From contig CBFFRP010000212.1 of the NCBI GenBank assembly GCA_965644295.1, forward strand, positions 51,509-115,508: a DNA stretch of 64,000 bases. The letters run 5' to 3'. A model generated the notes under the pieces. The model ran no database searches, was not told where the DNA came from, and was given only the letters and a program-made list of their open reading frames with translations. The stretch is from Paraphysomonas bandaiensis. Lineage: Eukaryota; Chrysophyceae. Numbering within the stretch: the stretch's first letter is position 1; the number at the start of each line of letters is the position of its first letter. The position numbers and the translations under genes are program-made. Of the stretch, positions 35,853-48,400 are shown piece by piece.

Positions 35853-37037
35853 ATGCCTCCACGGTTCCGAGTGAACGGGTTTCAGCCTCCCATGTCAACA
35901 GACCAGCAGATGACTGTCGTGAGCTACCCCCTCATCTCTATTGTAATATACGCTAACATATCTGCTGATGGTGATGTCCTGATGGTGACATGTATGTCAG
36001 GCATATTACTGCATAGTGATAGCAGTGGAGGAGAGAGCCGATAGACTCATAGCCACACTACTTCCACACGCTCTGCTGTGTGTGGTCTGTGTATCGAGCT
36101 GGTTCATAGTCGAGTCTTTGGATCCGATTGAAATGAATGACAAGACTGGCATTCCAGTCATATGTTTCAAGCGGTCAAAGTTAACTACTCGATATTGTGG
36201 TACTTGTCAGAAGCCGGTGTACGCTCTCGACCACCATTGCACCTGGCTGAACACCTGTATAGGAGGCCGCAACTACGTCCCCTTTCTTTTTCTCATATTT
36301 TCAGGATTTTTTCAGATGGGTCTTCAGACAGGGGTGGGTGCAGCCTACATGACGGCGTGGTTCACTGCAGAGCTGCGGGATACGATTCGGGATTCTCTTC
36401 CCGAACTGTGGGTGTACTATACACTCATGATAGCACATTGTGTGGTGGGCTTTGTATAGCGCCTGTCCTTTATTTTCTAATACTTACGTAGGTTGCGGGT
36501 GCAACGTGTGTAGCATTTGGCACCTTGCTATGTTTTCATTTGTATCTACTGTTGTGGGCTCGCATGGGCACGTACGAGTGGCTTTTGAGCGGGTGTGTTT
36601 TGTACTTTTATTATTATTTTGACTATAAATGTGTCTAACATTCTGTGAGCAGCCACGACACGTGGTCTAGTGCAGACAGTTATTCTGAGAGTAAGCTAAG
36701 AGAGGAAGAACAAAGGCGTCGTCAAGCAGAATTACGATGGGTAGAAACACAAAAGCAAAAGGTACTTACATTAGCCCCGGAGGGTGAGGACGAAATCGAA
36801 TTGGGAGAGTTAAATAGTCATGCGGAAGATAAAGTTAGTCGAACACCACCTGAGAGTGGGGTGGCAATCGTTGATATACCGGCAGAGCAAGATTTAAAAA
36901 TAAGCAAAGCACTTGAGGTACAGGAGTATCACCAGCTTCCCACGACGGAGGTGAAAGACAGCGTAGAAGACACGGAGCTACATTTATCGACAAGACAGTG
37001 CGATGAATCTACAGCGTCGAAAGATGATATTGGCTAA
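35853..37037 (+). CDS. DHHC palmitoyltransferase-like protein with reduced Cys-rich domain, ~342 aa
   Basis: Exons 35853-35942, 36001-36453, 36492-36592 and 36653-37037, with introns of 58, 38 and 60 nt. The last intron has a clear TCTAACA branch-like site. TM segments flank a core CGTCQKPVYALDHHCTWLNTC followed by IGGRNY, and WARMGTYEWLL marks the TTxE-like region. DHHC enzymes transfer palmitate to cysteines of membrane proteins, using the DHHC cysteine. The core keeps CxxC, DHHC and the downstream Cys. It lacks the first CxxC pair, has Tyr where the His of HCxxC should be and Pro for a later Cys, so zinc binding should be reduced. The C-terminal ~125 residues are cytosolic, Glu/Lys-rich and unstructured. 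Confidence 0.85.
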
Positions 37038-38038
37038 CACTGTACCACTGGGAGTGGTAGATATAGTTTAGTAGTAGTATGGGCTGTTTTGTGTCGTGTT
37101 TGTGTCACCTGTAACTAATTGCGATTTATGCCGTTACATTCTCTCCTCAACTTTGATTGTCGAAATCCATGTGCGCGTATAATGTAGAACAAAAATGAAA
37201 TTTGAACACAGCGAAAGAGCTATTATTTTACTGCAAATTGTCCATATCACGGGAAAAAGTGACTGCAGACAGCCTTTTGGCGATTAGGAAATGATCGGCA
37301 TCAATGTGTCATTAAGAATTACTTTTGTATAATCAGTGGATATAAGAACGACTAGGTTGAATACCAAAATTGACTAGGTTGAGTCATTTACTACATTGTC
37401 TATGTTATTCCACCAAATTTGGCATGACTAGGATTGTCAACCAATTAGACTAGGTTGATTAGTATTTCCCATTATCTTTAGCTTATAGTCAGTTTTCATT
37501 CGAAGGGGAAGGTGGACGGTTTCCTACTAGCGCAAGTCCCTCCGGCAAAGAGTATAAGATGGATGCATGTGCTTAACGAGTGCACACAATGACAAAGCGA
37601 ACTAGTTGTTTATGGTATTCCCCTTGTCAAACGAAACTTTCCACCGAGGAAGGATAATAACATACTATAGACAATAGACAATAGACAATTGAATAGCAGA
37701 AAACGTATACATGTCGACAATGAGTCACTGGTGGTGGCACGTAGGTGTTCCTCCAGGTTTTTTACACTATTGATAGATTCATCACAAATTCGGACTCTCG
37801 CTACATTTTGTGAGGTCTGTCACCATTCAAAAAATGTGTTGAGAGAATGAAAGATCTACTGACTTTCTTGAAGGTAGAATCTTGCCCATGTCGATAATAT
37901 TAATATTATCTGGGTCGATCTTCTCTCTGTTTATGGGTATGAACTCACAGCTCTATCTGAAATAGAGCATAATTTATGACTATCTTCTTTAAAAGTTTAG
38001 CTAAAATTGACTATTTTAAATAATTCTAGTCTAATAGA
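37038..38038. other. Intergenic region
   Basis: About 1 kb of AT-rich DNA without a supported gene. CTAGGTTGA-type motifs recur several times at 37,350-37,460, and ATAGACAATAGACAAT is a short tandem repeat near 37,665. No transposon ends were seen. Confidence 0.5.
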
Positions 38039-38465
38039 CGCCCTCAACAAAGTCGGACTCGCACCGATTCGTGATGTTCTGGGGGATAAGTACTAGAGAT
38101 ATTTCTCCGGGAAACTATCGTGGGTCGCATATAATTAGCAGAAAACTTTCTGCCTACTCATAAGCAAATGCTTGTGTGGTACAAGGGACACAAGTAAGTG
38201 TCAATGGTGCAGACATCTCTGGGCCTTGACGGATAAACAGGCACCTCAAGGGCATCCGGGGTATTGGGTTGCCTGATTATGTCAAGCATCCGGGCTAGTT
38301 TTAAGGGACAGAGAGCGAAAGTGGTTGCAACTTGATGCTTGCGGTGACGCACAAACGGCTTTCGTAGCGCTATATATAGTAGGATATCAGAGTGAAGCAG
38401 TGGTTAGTTAAATTAGCTCTTACTCTTACACGCTGATTGCTAATAATCAGATATTCACTACTACT
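38039..38465. mobile_element. Copy of the dispersed repeat (right part)
   Basis: It starts CCCTCAACAAAGTCGGACTC and runs collinear with the middle of the 24.5-kb element. It includes TGCTTGTGTGGTACAAGGG and GGCATCC motifs, then the inner end (GCTTGCGGTGACGCACAAACG, AGTAGGATAT). It finishes with ATTGCTAATAATCAGATATTCACTACT. The inverted left arm of the complete copy is missing. Confidence 0.6.
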
Positions 38466-39978
38466 AACAGTCTTATGTAAATAAATAAAATTCTAGAAAT
38501 TATACTTGTCAACTGAAATACATTGACTGTATCTGATCGTGATTATTGAATTGATTATACAAGATTTGATAATATTGATTGGTAGAAGTGGCCATATAGA
38601 ATTAGCGAATAATGAAAGACAGTGAGTATAATGTGTGTGGTACTATAAGTTCAGTTACTTACTTCTAGTTTAAATATCAAGTTCTGTTACTAAGTTTCGA
38701 TTCAAGAATCCAAAGTGTCACTACTTTTACTGTTTTAACCGCATCTGGTGAATAACTGTTTTTCTTCACACCTGTTATCATATTTTTACCAGTCGTTCTC
38801 ATGTCACATTAAATATTCTAATATAGTTATATAAGAAATTCTGACTATTACATTAGAATATAGGTATATATGAATAACTCAAGTTTCGTTCCTCATTACA
38901 ATATCACCTTTTTCGATTATACGTTCTGTAGCAAAATTGGGTATGACAAGTATGGCTGATTAGGAGGTTGTTACATGGGTGATGGTATGATATGAGATGT
39001 AGATGGTAGTTATGATTAGATTAGAAGATACGAATATTTAGGCCAGATATAGGGTTGGAGTGTACCGGGACTATCCGTACATATGGATGTAACGGACATT
39101 TATGGTAACCCGTACAGTATTATGATGGTATACGGTTGGTATTCTGTAGGATGATATAGGTGTAGATATAGCAAGATGTGAAGGGATTTCTATGTCCTTA
39201 TTTCTGGAAGTAGAAAACTAGCTATTTATGGCTGGGAAACCGCTTTTAGAATTAACTATGGGATATAGGTAGAAGAATATGGATTTTTAGATATATCAGA
39301 GTTGATAGTGTTGAGTTGAGTTGAAAGTTAAGAAGTAGCGAAGTTAAGAGTAAGAAGAGTAAGTTAAGTGTTGAGTGTTGTAAGAAGGCTATTCCTACCC
39401 TATATCACCTGTGTACATGGACCGGGATGATAAGACCAGCAATGTTAGTCATGATAACGAGGCTAAATCACCCGGAGTCCTTACAGTTCGTTTCCCCTAT
39501 TGCACATCGTTAACTGTAATTGCACAATATACAATAAATCATACAGCAGAACTTAGCAGACTAGACATATATTGTACTTATCACACAAGAAATGTAGCAA
39601 TTGTAGTGGTTTGATGAATTTACAGTGTTCCAATAATTATTATAATAGCAACAATTATGCATACGCTAAGGCCAGTAATACGAACCCTTTTACAGATTTC
39701 ACTCAGTTTATTTGAGCTTGGTTCAACACAACGGAAAATGGATATGCATGTAATATTCAATTTTTTCAAACCTTAGCTAGTGTATCGCGAATAGCGAACA
39801 TAGCATTTTATCTCAGTTATATTCATAAGTAATGGTAGTTGAACTCGAAATATTAAGTTTTGACAATTAAGTCGCAGTCACTAGCGACTAATATTACCAA
39901 TTGGATGCAAGCTTTATTGCTTCAGTATTTTCCCCGAAGGTGATTATCAAGCTGCAGTGAGAGTGGTACGTATTCAGC
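38466..39978. other. Intergenic region
   Basis: About 1.5 kb. A GGTATGATATGAGATG-type purine-rich stretch (38,960-39,200) and a GTTGAGTTGAAAGTTAAG low-complexity stretch (39,300-39,390) are visible. A 67-codon frame at 39,411 has no recognisable homology. An old retroelement remnant is possible but unsupported. Confidence 0.45.
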
Positions 39979-42961
39979 TTACAGGAAGAACATTGACGAC
40001 GGTACACCACCGCGCTGAGACCAGGTCTTCGATATTTCTCTCAGCTCCTGTGACGACACTCCAGACGTATAGAGTTTCCTGGCGCGGGTAGCAGCCAAGT
40101 GTGCATAAGCAGCGGGAGTCGCCTTTGACATAGATTTATTGCATCTGGAGTATAAGTAACAGTTCCAATATGTAAAAATTGCCAGCTGCTCATTGGATAT
40201 ACCAATATCGTCGTATATAACTGAGTACCGCGCCATTTTAGCAGTTCCTTGTATGGCGACGTGAGACTGTATGTAGAATTCGTTCAGCGAGTTCATAGTA
40301 ATTCCACTTTCGTCACCAACACAAACACCAGGGCAGCAGTTGATGTAGCTGTTGTTGCCTTCATCAAAAGCAAACCTGCTACTGTGACCTTTGGAACATA
40401 TCACAAAGGTCAACTTGGTATCAAGACACCCCATACACTCCATCGCTTGTTGGATGGCCGGGACTTCAAGGAATCGCACTCGTTGAAATTGGCCATGAGA
40501 CACACCATCTCTAAAAACAAACAGATATATCAGTAAAAGCGGATAGTTCACTATCTCATAGATGGAGCACACCTGTATACAATAACTCTCTTGGGCATTT
40601 GGTTACCATTTTGCTTCTTGAAGGCCTCGAAAAGCTCAACCATTAGATCCTCCAGTTGTGTTACCTCCTCCTCCCGCGAAGCTTGTGCAGATATGCTAGC
40701 TGCATATTGCGTAGTCTCGCGATTGATAGACCCCACTACAGCAGCGATGGACTCCGACTTGCTGCCAGGTTCAGCGTGACTGACATCTATCCCAACCAGC
40801 ATACACAGTTCGTCGAACACCCATCCCGGAGGATGCTCTGGAACACTGCGTTCTCCACCAGGTCTTCGTAGAATGTGGTTGACTCCACCCAACTTTGTAT
40901 TTATCTTCAATACCAGATTGTCCATTATGCCCTTCGGCTTCCTCTTCACTGTGTCCCACAATACACATTGAGTTACTAATGGTATGGTATCGGCCAACTG
41001 TTTCACTAGCCCATAAAGACGTTTGTCACCCAGCAGTACAATCGCAATGGCACCACCGTGTTTTCGCATATCGAGAAGATTATTTAGTATGTTGTCTTCA
41101 ACGTCGTTGCTCGTCAAAATTGGCCCTCCAGGTTTCAAAGGCATGCCCATTTCGTCCATTGACATCTGTAGCTGCCTCTCAAAGTCCTCACATATTCTTT
41201 TATTTTCCATAGCAGTATTGATTATGGCTAGGATTCCGTACATGATTTTGTCCGAACGCCCATCAGTCGGGCGCGCTGGGCTAACGAAGCCAGTCTTAGG
41301 CGAGAACCATTGTCCTTTCAACTCTGGTTCCACAACTGTATCACGGTATTGCAGTACAGCATTGGGTAAAATAGTGGCAGGAACCGATAGCGGCTCGGAT
41401 GAGACACCGGTAAATCCGAATTGATTAGCAACAGGATCCCGCTGGAGTACACTGATAAGACCTACACCCTCATCATCCCCAGAAATGATGTGCTGAAACC
41501 GGTCCCGTGGACGAGCCGCCGCCGTACGGATAACCTCTGCAGTCATTTTTTCCGTGTATGCCTTCAAGCGTACGCTCTGGCCTTGAGCTACGTCCACAAG
41601 TTCAAGTGGAACCCAGACTGGCCTTTTTCTGGAGGTTACATTGATTGTAGGAAGGTAAGGATGTTTAAGACGTGAGTAAGCCGATGACTGCTCAGACATA
41701 ATGTCAAAGTATTCCGCTACTGTAACATAATTCCCTTCGAATTCAAACTTCGATTCCGGGCTATTAGCAGGAGGACCCAAGCCTTTGAACTTCCGATTAT
41801 GCCGCAAATGAGTCACAAGTATCTTTGCTCCCTTCATGACGTTTTCGATATTCTCGATCTGTCTGCGCTGAAGGCCACGCTGTGAGCACTGGCGGATGAA
41901 GTCCTCCGGACGACGACACTCTGCTGCTAGACTGATTACGCCCAGAGCTGGCCCGCCACTCAGAAAGCATGACACGGCCATGTCACTTACAAGCATAAGG
42001 CCTGCCATGCAAGCCTTGAGCGATGAGTGGTAACCTCTTTTTATGTAGTAAGGGGTCCCATCTACGAACTGGCTAGCCTGTGCCCGATAAGCATTGGACT
42101 GCACTACGAACCACTCCGGAGGATCGGCGTACTGTCCCGATCTGGCAAATGAAAGCGCAACCAAATCGAGTGCACGCAGGCAAGCTTCAGAAGATTCTGG
42201 CCGAGTTACATCATGTTTGGATAATACAGTTGCTGCAGTAAGCTTGACCATATAATTTCGAGAGGAGGTCACACCGACCACTTTTACCTCTTCTACTAAC
42301 TCTGGTACAGGAACAGTACCATCTTCTTCATCAGGGTTAGCTTCGGGAAGAGGTAGTGGAGCGGAAGTGAACACAGTGGAGCGGCTGTCGTAAGTCCATC
42401 CTATGGACTTCCAATCTGGATGGTTATCGCGGAGAATAGAGACAATAGAGTTGGTTACTCTATAGTCCTCCACAGGGGCGATATCAGACGACATGTCAAA
42501 TGACCCATCGCTCTGTCGACGGTATATCTTCAGATGATACTGATATATCGTATCAACCAACTTTGACACATCGACGGGGAAGTGGTTCGTGACGACCCGT
42601 AAACGACTCGTCGACGTCGACTGGCACCGCCATTCGGAGCGAGGAGGAAATGACGATAAGTCCTCCTCACAGCGCCCTTTGGGGGGTTGAAGGATGCACC
42701 GCCAATCAGATGATCGTGCCATGCTCTTTATGTGTCCGATATCCCCCATCTTAGTCTCTCTTCCCCCTCCTCTGCCCCCTCTGCCTCCTCTGCCCCCTCC
42801 ATCTCGACCGCGGTCTCCTCTATCACCACCACGTCTATCATCTCTCCCTCTGTCTCTGTAGTAGTCTCTGTCTCTGTCATCTGTCACATCAACACAGAGA
42901 CTCTTGTTGGATCATGTCATATCTATAGTCATACAGACATACCGTATCGTCGTCCAGACAT
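39979..42961 (-). CDS. Argonaute-family protein with RGG-rich N-terminus, ~952 aa
   Basis: Three exons, 42961-42943, 42880-40573 and 40510-39979, with two 62-nt introns. The 19-nt first exon supplies the only suitable ATG (MSGRRY) and joins in frame to DDRDRDYYRDRG. The next ~25 residues are an RG/RGG box of the type that is arginine-methylated and bound by Tudor proteins. An N domain (TNHFPVD), a PAZ-like region ending in YLPTINVTSRKRPVWVPLELV, a MID domain (VKQLADT...TQC, KINTKLGG) and a PIWI domain follow. Candidate catalytic residues are Asp in IDVSH, Asp in YRDGVS and His in YAHLAATRA; a Glu finger is likely between the first two but not assigned. It is probably a small-RNA-guided slicer. 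The MID signature looks more AGO-like than PIWI-clade, though clade assignment needs a tree. Confidence 0.92.
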
Positions 42962-43132
42962 ATCACAGATCAGTGTGAATCAAATGATATGATCGAAAGG
43001 ATCGGAATGGGCTCTATATAAGTGTGTATGTCTGGTCACTCGCTCTATCTTCTTATGGAAGGAGCGAAGGGTTGGTTCGTGAGTGTAGCATACACATATG
43101 CCACATACATACACTGGACTGGACCTGTATAC

Positions 43133-43146
43133 GTATACCGGTATAC
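43133..43146. promoter_or_regulatory. GTATACCGGTATAC palindrome upstream of Argonaute
   Basis: A perfect 14-nt palindrome lies 172 bp upstream of the Argonaute start codon. It is framed by GGACTGGA (43117-43124) and CTCCAGTCC (~43,149-43,157), which are themselves inverted. It is identical to the palindrome at 14439-14452. Confidence 0.5.
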
Positions 43147-44404
43147 CACTCCAGTCCGGATCCTGCACTCCCTGCTACACACATATCCTTGCCTTATACA
43201 GCCGTGTACAGTCGGTATACAGTGTATGGATCTCTGGATCCAGATTGCATAGAGTCCAGTCCGAACCGTACACCAAATGCCTAACTATTATACCGTATAA
43301 TACAACGTAGTCAATGCGTATCACTTGTTGGAAGTACAGGATCTCTTGATTGTATAGCAGCGCATTCCAGCCGTAGAGATCACATGGTTGTGTGCAACTT
43401 CTGTGTTCCGTGGAGACCTGGATGTGGAGGTGGGGCAACTCTAATTCTGCTGTGCATGTAGTGGAGCATGAAGATACTGCACCTTTCCTCAATCTTGTTG
43501 TACTATGTAGTCAGTCATCACATCATCACTATGGAATAATGCACCAATCAAAATCAATTAAAACGGAATGGTTGGTTTCCCCACTCAACCCCTTTGAATC
43601 ATAAATTACCCAATCATAAGAACGTAAACAACATTTATTGGACATAAAGAGTTTGTATGACAACAGGTGATCAGATCATGTAGAGTGTATTGTACCCACT
43701 TATACCTGCACTCATCACATATCCACATGGATATGAGGGCCTTCACAGGGACACCTCTCAGACTGGACGAAGTGTCAAGTCATATGTGATGATCCGCAAC
43801 TGGAATATGGATCCATTAATCCGACTCGTCTGTGCACCGTTACTGATACTCGTCTCTGTTCTTATCGTTCAGACGTGTCGCTCGGTGTGCATATGTATGT
43901 ATGCATATACGCTAACATGAAAAAATATTTCGCTCTTGTAAGTGTTATTCCGGATATGCCTTCTGATACTACACAGTCTCCTTATCATTTCGATTGAGTT
44001 TTCAGTTCGACAGTAATTCGCTCTCAAAGGAATGCAGTGCGTCCATTGCTGTCGATTATGGTAACTAGATCTGATTTTTCTCCTTGAATTTGTGTTGATG
44101 CTCTGCAATAACTTGTTACCTCTACACTTGACGACACAGGTATGCTAGAAGTTAATTCAGTTCGATTTGTCGCTCATATGTGAAGAGATTCAAAATCTTC
44201 CGTGGGTGACTTATATCAGTATAAGAGTTCATCATTCGGAATACACTTCTATGCTACACACATTGTGCTTCTTTTTCCTTTGAATTAGTCGGCTTTATTT
44301 TCGGTTTCCGCTATTTTGCATGGTTACGACTTAGTAAGTTATCTAAGCTAGGGTTTATCAGTAAGTGCTGGACAGAGTTGCTGCTTTCTATTGATGTGTT
44401 AGGG
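43147..44404. other. Intergenic region
   Basis: About 1.25 kb. No gene can be supported; ORFs are short and several overlap. The first 200 bp still carries GTATAC/ACCGTATA promoter-like motifs (near 43,215 and 43,290). Confidence 0.5.
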
Positions 44405-44805
44405 CGCATGATTCGGCAGGGTTGGGCTCGAGTGTCCCACTCATAGCCAAATGCTTGCGTGGTACAAGGTACAAGGTACACTAATAAGTGTCACTTGTGT
44501 AGACGTCTTTGGACCTTGACGAATAAATAAGCATCCGGGAATCACCTCAAGGGCATCCTGGGTATTGGGCTGCCTGTTGAAATCAATCATCCGGGGAGTT
44601 TACATTAAGGACTCAAAAATCCTGAAGTCAGCAAATGTCAGGTATATATCACCATACTGCTTGCTCACTGCGTTTGCTTTGAGTGATAGAGCGAAAGTGG
44701 TGCTTGCGGTAAAGCACAAGCAGCTTTCGTAGCGTTAAATAGTAGGATATCATAGATAAGCACTGACTCTTAAACGCCCACTGCTAATAATAAGACATTC
44801 ACTAC
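44405..44805. mobile_element. Copy of the dispersed repeat (right part)
   Basis: It begins in the middle of the family consensus (CCACTCATAGCCAAATGCTT) with a triplicated ACAAGGTAC. It continues through the AGACGTCTTTGG and GGCATCC motifs and the inner end (GCAGCTTTCGTAGCGTTAAA, TAGTAGGATAT). It ends CTGCTAATAATAAGACATTCACTACTG, defining the right end shared with the copy at 38.4 kb. The CCTCAACAAAGTCGG segment is absent. Confidence 0.6.
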
Positions 44806-45439
44806 TGTATGGTTGGGCATAGTGATCGTTTATAACATACGTTGAGTTCTGCTATTTGAGAGAAATTGAAAGCTGTAGTTCAAAGACTTATGACTGCTAA
44901 TGGAAGAATACAGAAGTGGTTAACTGTATTATGAGAAATAATGTCATGATAGAAATCATAGTAGTTAAACTGAAATATATTGACCTTATAAGATCATGAT
45001 ATCTATGATTGCATAGAAATGATTGGTAGTTGAGATAACATGAATTTGGCGATTGACTGGTGATATTGATCATAAGTTTATATTATGTTAATATATCTTT
45101 CAAACTTATTATCTAAGCATAGAGGGAAAGCATTGTTCAGTTATGTCAATTTCCATCAACATAGACATAAACGGTATGGCTTAATATCTTATAATCTTTA
45201 ATACAGTTATAGTGAATTGAACAAGTTTGTAATCCCTATACATGTGAAAAACGACTTGGCTAAATAATGTTAGTCGCTATTCTTGATCAATAACTAAAGA
45301 TTTGCTTTCCTTACAATTTATCAAAAGTAAGTGGCCTACCGCAATGAACTCGCATATGCTGTATAAATTCTAGATATTTTATTTGTAATATTGGGAGTAC
45401 TATTAAGAATATATTCACCATGTGGACGATAAGACCACA
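44806..45439. other. AT-rich region downstream of ABCG
   Basis: About 630 nt, strongly AT-rich, with no supported feature; it probably includes the ABCG 3' UTR. Confidence 0.5.
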
Positions 45440-48400
45440 CTACATCATGGAAGCTTTGAATCGAAAGAGAGTAAATGCCAGCAGTATGTACGCTGCAGTG
45501 ATAATGCAAAGCATTCCAATAGTAAAGCGTCTGTCTCCGTTCCCATTCTGCTCAAACGTCATCCCATAAGCTTTCACAATTTCTTCTCCTTCTGTATAAG
45601 GACAGGGCTCAACTTCGCAGTCAAACGTTTCTCCGTTGAACACGTAATTGGTGAGGAGGACACTGCCCCAACGCATTGGAGAAATATAGGAAATGTAGCG
45701 AAGAACGAGCGGCATATTGAGAGATATAAACCCCGCAAGCGTACAAAAGATAGCCAGTGTACAGCTCAACATATCAATTGCTACGCCAATATTTGAGAAA
45801 ATCGTGAAAGAAGCGATGCCTATCGCCTCGCCACATAGAATATAACAAATGACAGTAAGAACCATATGCCAGTACGTAACCTCAGTGTCCTGAAGTTCTA
45901 CAACATAGCATACAAGAGCAGAAATTATAAACCCAAGAATAACAACAAACGGGAGACCCTGAAGTATATACGTCACAAAAAATGCAAAGGCTGAGTATCC
46001 ACCCTGCTTGTATTCCCTGTAGAATACTTCGCGCTGATCAGGGAAGGTCGATATGCTGGTGAGAACACCCACAAACCCCAGAGCAGTGAGCTCATAGAGA
46101 CACCCGATCCTGTTCTGAATAGACTCTTGCGAGTGTTGTAGCGGTGCATAAAAGAGACACCAGATAAGTGTTAAACTAAGCGCATGCACAATTCGATCCG
46201 CACAAATACTTTTTTGTCTCAACATATTCTTGTACGCCCTTTGAACAAGAAGCGGTAAAGTGTAGACTATACTCTTGTCGTGAATCTCATCGAACTCATA
46301 CTCATCTATTCCCGTGTTCTCTCGGCGTCCGATCTTGTCGTCCACCGTCACTACTTTATTGTAAGCTTTGACGAGTCGCTTTAGGCGCCTCCGAGTCTTT
46401 TTTTCTTGTTTCTCATTTGTCAGGTCAATTGAGGACATCTCCAATATGAAGTCTGCTGGATTATAATATTTAGGGCATGGGTACCCAAGATCATTAAGAT
46501 GTTCCAACAAACGTCTTCGGCTTCCAGACCACACTACCTCCCCTTTCGATAAAAGTATAATATCATCGAACTTATCGTAAATATCATATCGCGGCTGGTG
46601 AATGGTAAGCGCTACTGCCTTGCCTTCTTCATGGGCCAGCCGTCGCAGAACCTTAATTATACGACTTGCTGTGAAAGAGTCTAAGCCAGTGGTCGGCTGT
46701 AGTATGAAAACAGAGAAAATGTGAGTGCAAAGTAAAAAAGATTGCGGTAAAAGAATACCTCGTCTAAGAGACACACCACGGGATCAAGAAGTAGCTCACA
46801 TCCAATAGAAACACGCTTTAGTTCACCTCCACTGATCCCTTTTACCCCATTTCCGCCTGTAGTGCTCATTAGATTCGTTACAGCAAATAAAACACAACGA
46901 GAGTTTTCACCTATATACGTATTTAAACACCCAACAAGGCCAAGACTATCAGCCACAGAGTAGATTATTGATTGTTTCTCTTCAAGAGAGAGACTGTTGT
47001 CCAAATGCATATGCGCATGAAAGAGAAAAGTCTCATACACAGTTAAGCTCGGCATATGGCGATCAAACTGCACAACGTAGCCAATTGTATGTCTTAACTT
47101 GCTTTTAGGTAACGAAACGCCGTTGAATGTTACAGTGCCAGTGCCATACACTCGGTCTTGAAAAAATGTCGAGAGCCAGTGAGTGAGTGAAACATCACTC
47201 TTAAAAGGCCGCCGAATCCGCTGACATATGACGTTCAACAACGATGTTTTCCCACTACCACTCCCCCCCATAATTGCAACTAGACGTCCGCTATGAATTT
47301 TACATGTCACATGCTTCAAAATATGCTGAAAAGTTATATTTCGCTTGCTCGCAGAGGGTGATCGCACTCGAGTTGCCTTGTACAGGCAAACATCGTTTAC
47401 TGATATATCCAGTTTGCTGTCATATAGAGAAAGTTGCGATGTGATGGACGATTGTGTTCCGGCTGTGTTAGCTAAAGCAGTAACGGTTGAATCCGTGAGA
47501 GACTTGGATTGTTGCTGTTCACTATATTTATTCGTTGTTGGACGAACGCATAAGAGCAGTGCAAACGCGAGTACGTAATACACAGTCACAATAGGCAGTA
47601 GATGTTTCCATTCCGTAAGGTGGGCGTCTTTTCGTATGCCAAGCAAATTCAGATAGTCGTTACCAGAATATTCAACATCGATGCAATCTGCACTGGGCTC
47701 TATCACAGTACATGATGTAAATCTTCTGTTCGACACCTCATTTGCCATCAGGATATCATAGGAGTATGTCAGAAAACTTATTGTACTAATCCATCGTACA
47801 TACAGTGGCATGGTCTGAGTATTGACAACAAATCCAGATGCCAGGGAAAAAAAGGTGAACTGCATGTTCGCTATAATTGAAGACACAGAAAACGAGCGGT
47901 GACAAGCGGTGGAGAACCATGCAATACCGAGCATTCCAAAGCTAACAGAAACATTTGCCGCAAAATATATCCAACCAGCTTCCCAATTGGTTCTAAGATT
48001 GCTACCCAGATACACAGGTAGGGAGTAGTGTAAAGTGTGTAGCACAAGGCCCGGAGAAGAAGCCAGAATCTGCGCAGTAAAAAAAGCCGAATGAGTGTAC
48101 ATGTGGTCTAGACGTTCGCGGTCAAAAAACTTCAGCTCTTCAGTGAGTTCCTTAATAAGCGCAATCATGTGAAGGTATGGCCCTAGAGAGAGAAGCACAT
48201 ACATCAAGCCTGCACGAGATGTCAGATCTTCATAGGAATCACCCAGCTGCCAGAATATTAAACTAATTATTACGCCCAACACCCCCGCCTGCACGCAGTT
48301 CCCTATAAGCTTCTTAAGATTGCGGCGACGGCTTATAAAGAACCTCGAGGTCAGCCAAAGCACCTGGTATAGCCAAGGGGCTATATCATTTGTATCGTCA

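Noticed and set aside
39411-39614. 67-codon + strand ORF
   Set aside because: Short, no recognisable motif, in low-complexity surroundings, no splice partners.
43022-43310. Cluster of overlapping short ORFs upstream of Argonaute
   Set aside because: Different frames overlap on both strands in a promoter region dominated by GTATAC motifs; likely chance.
44405-44450. Possible tRNA-like GGGTTGGGCTCGAGTGTCCC stretch
   Set aside because: No acceptor or anticodon stem can be formed around it; it is part of the dispersed repeat copy.
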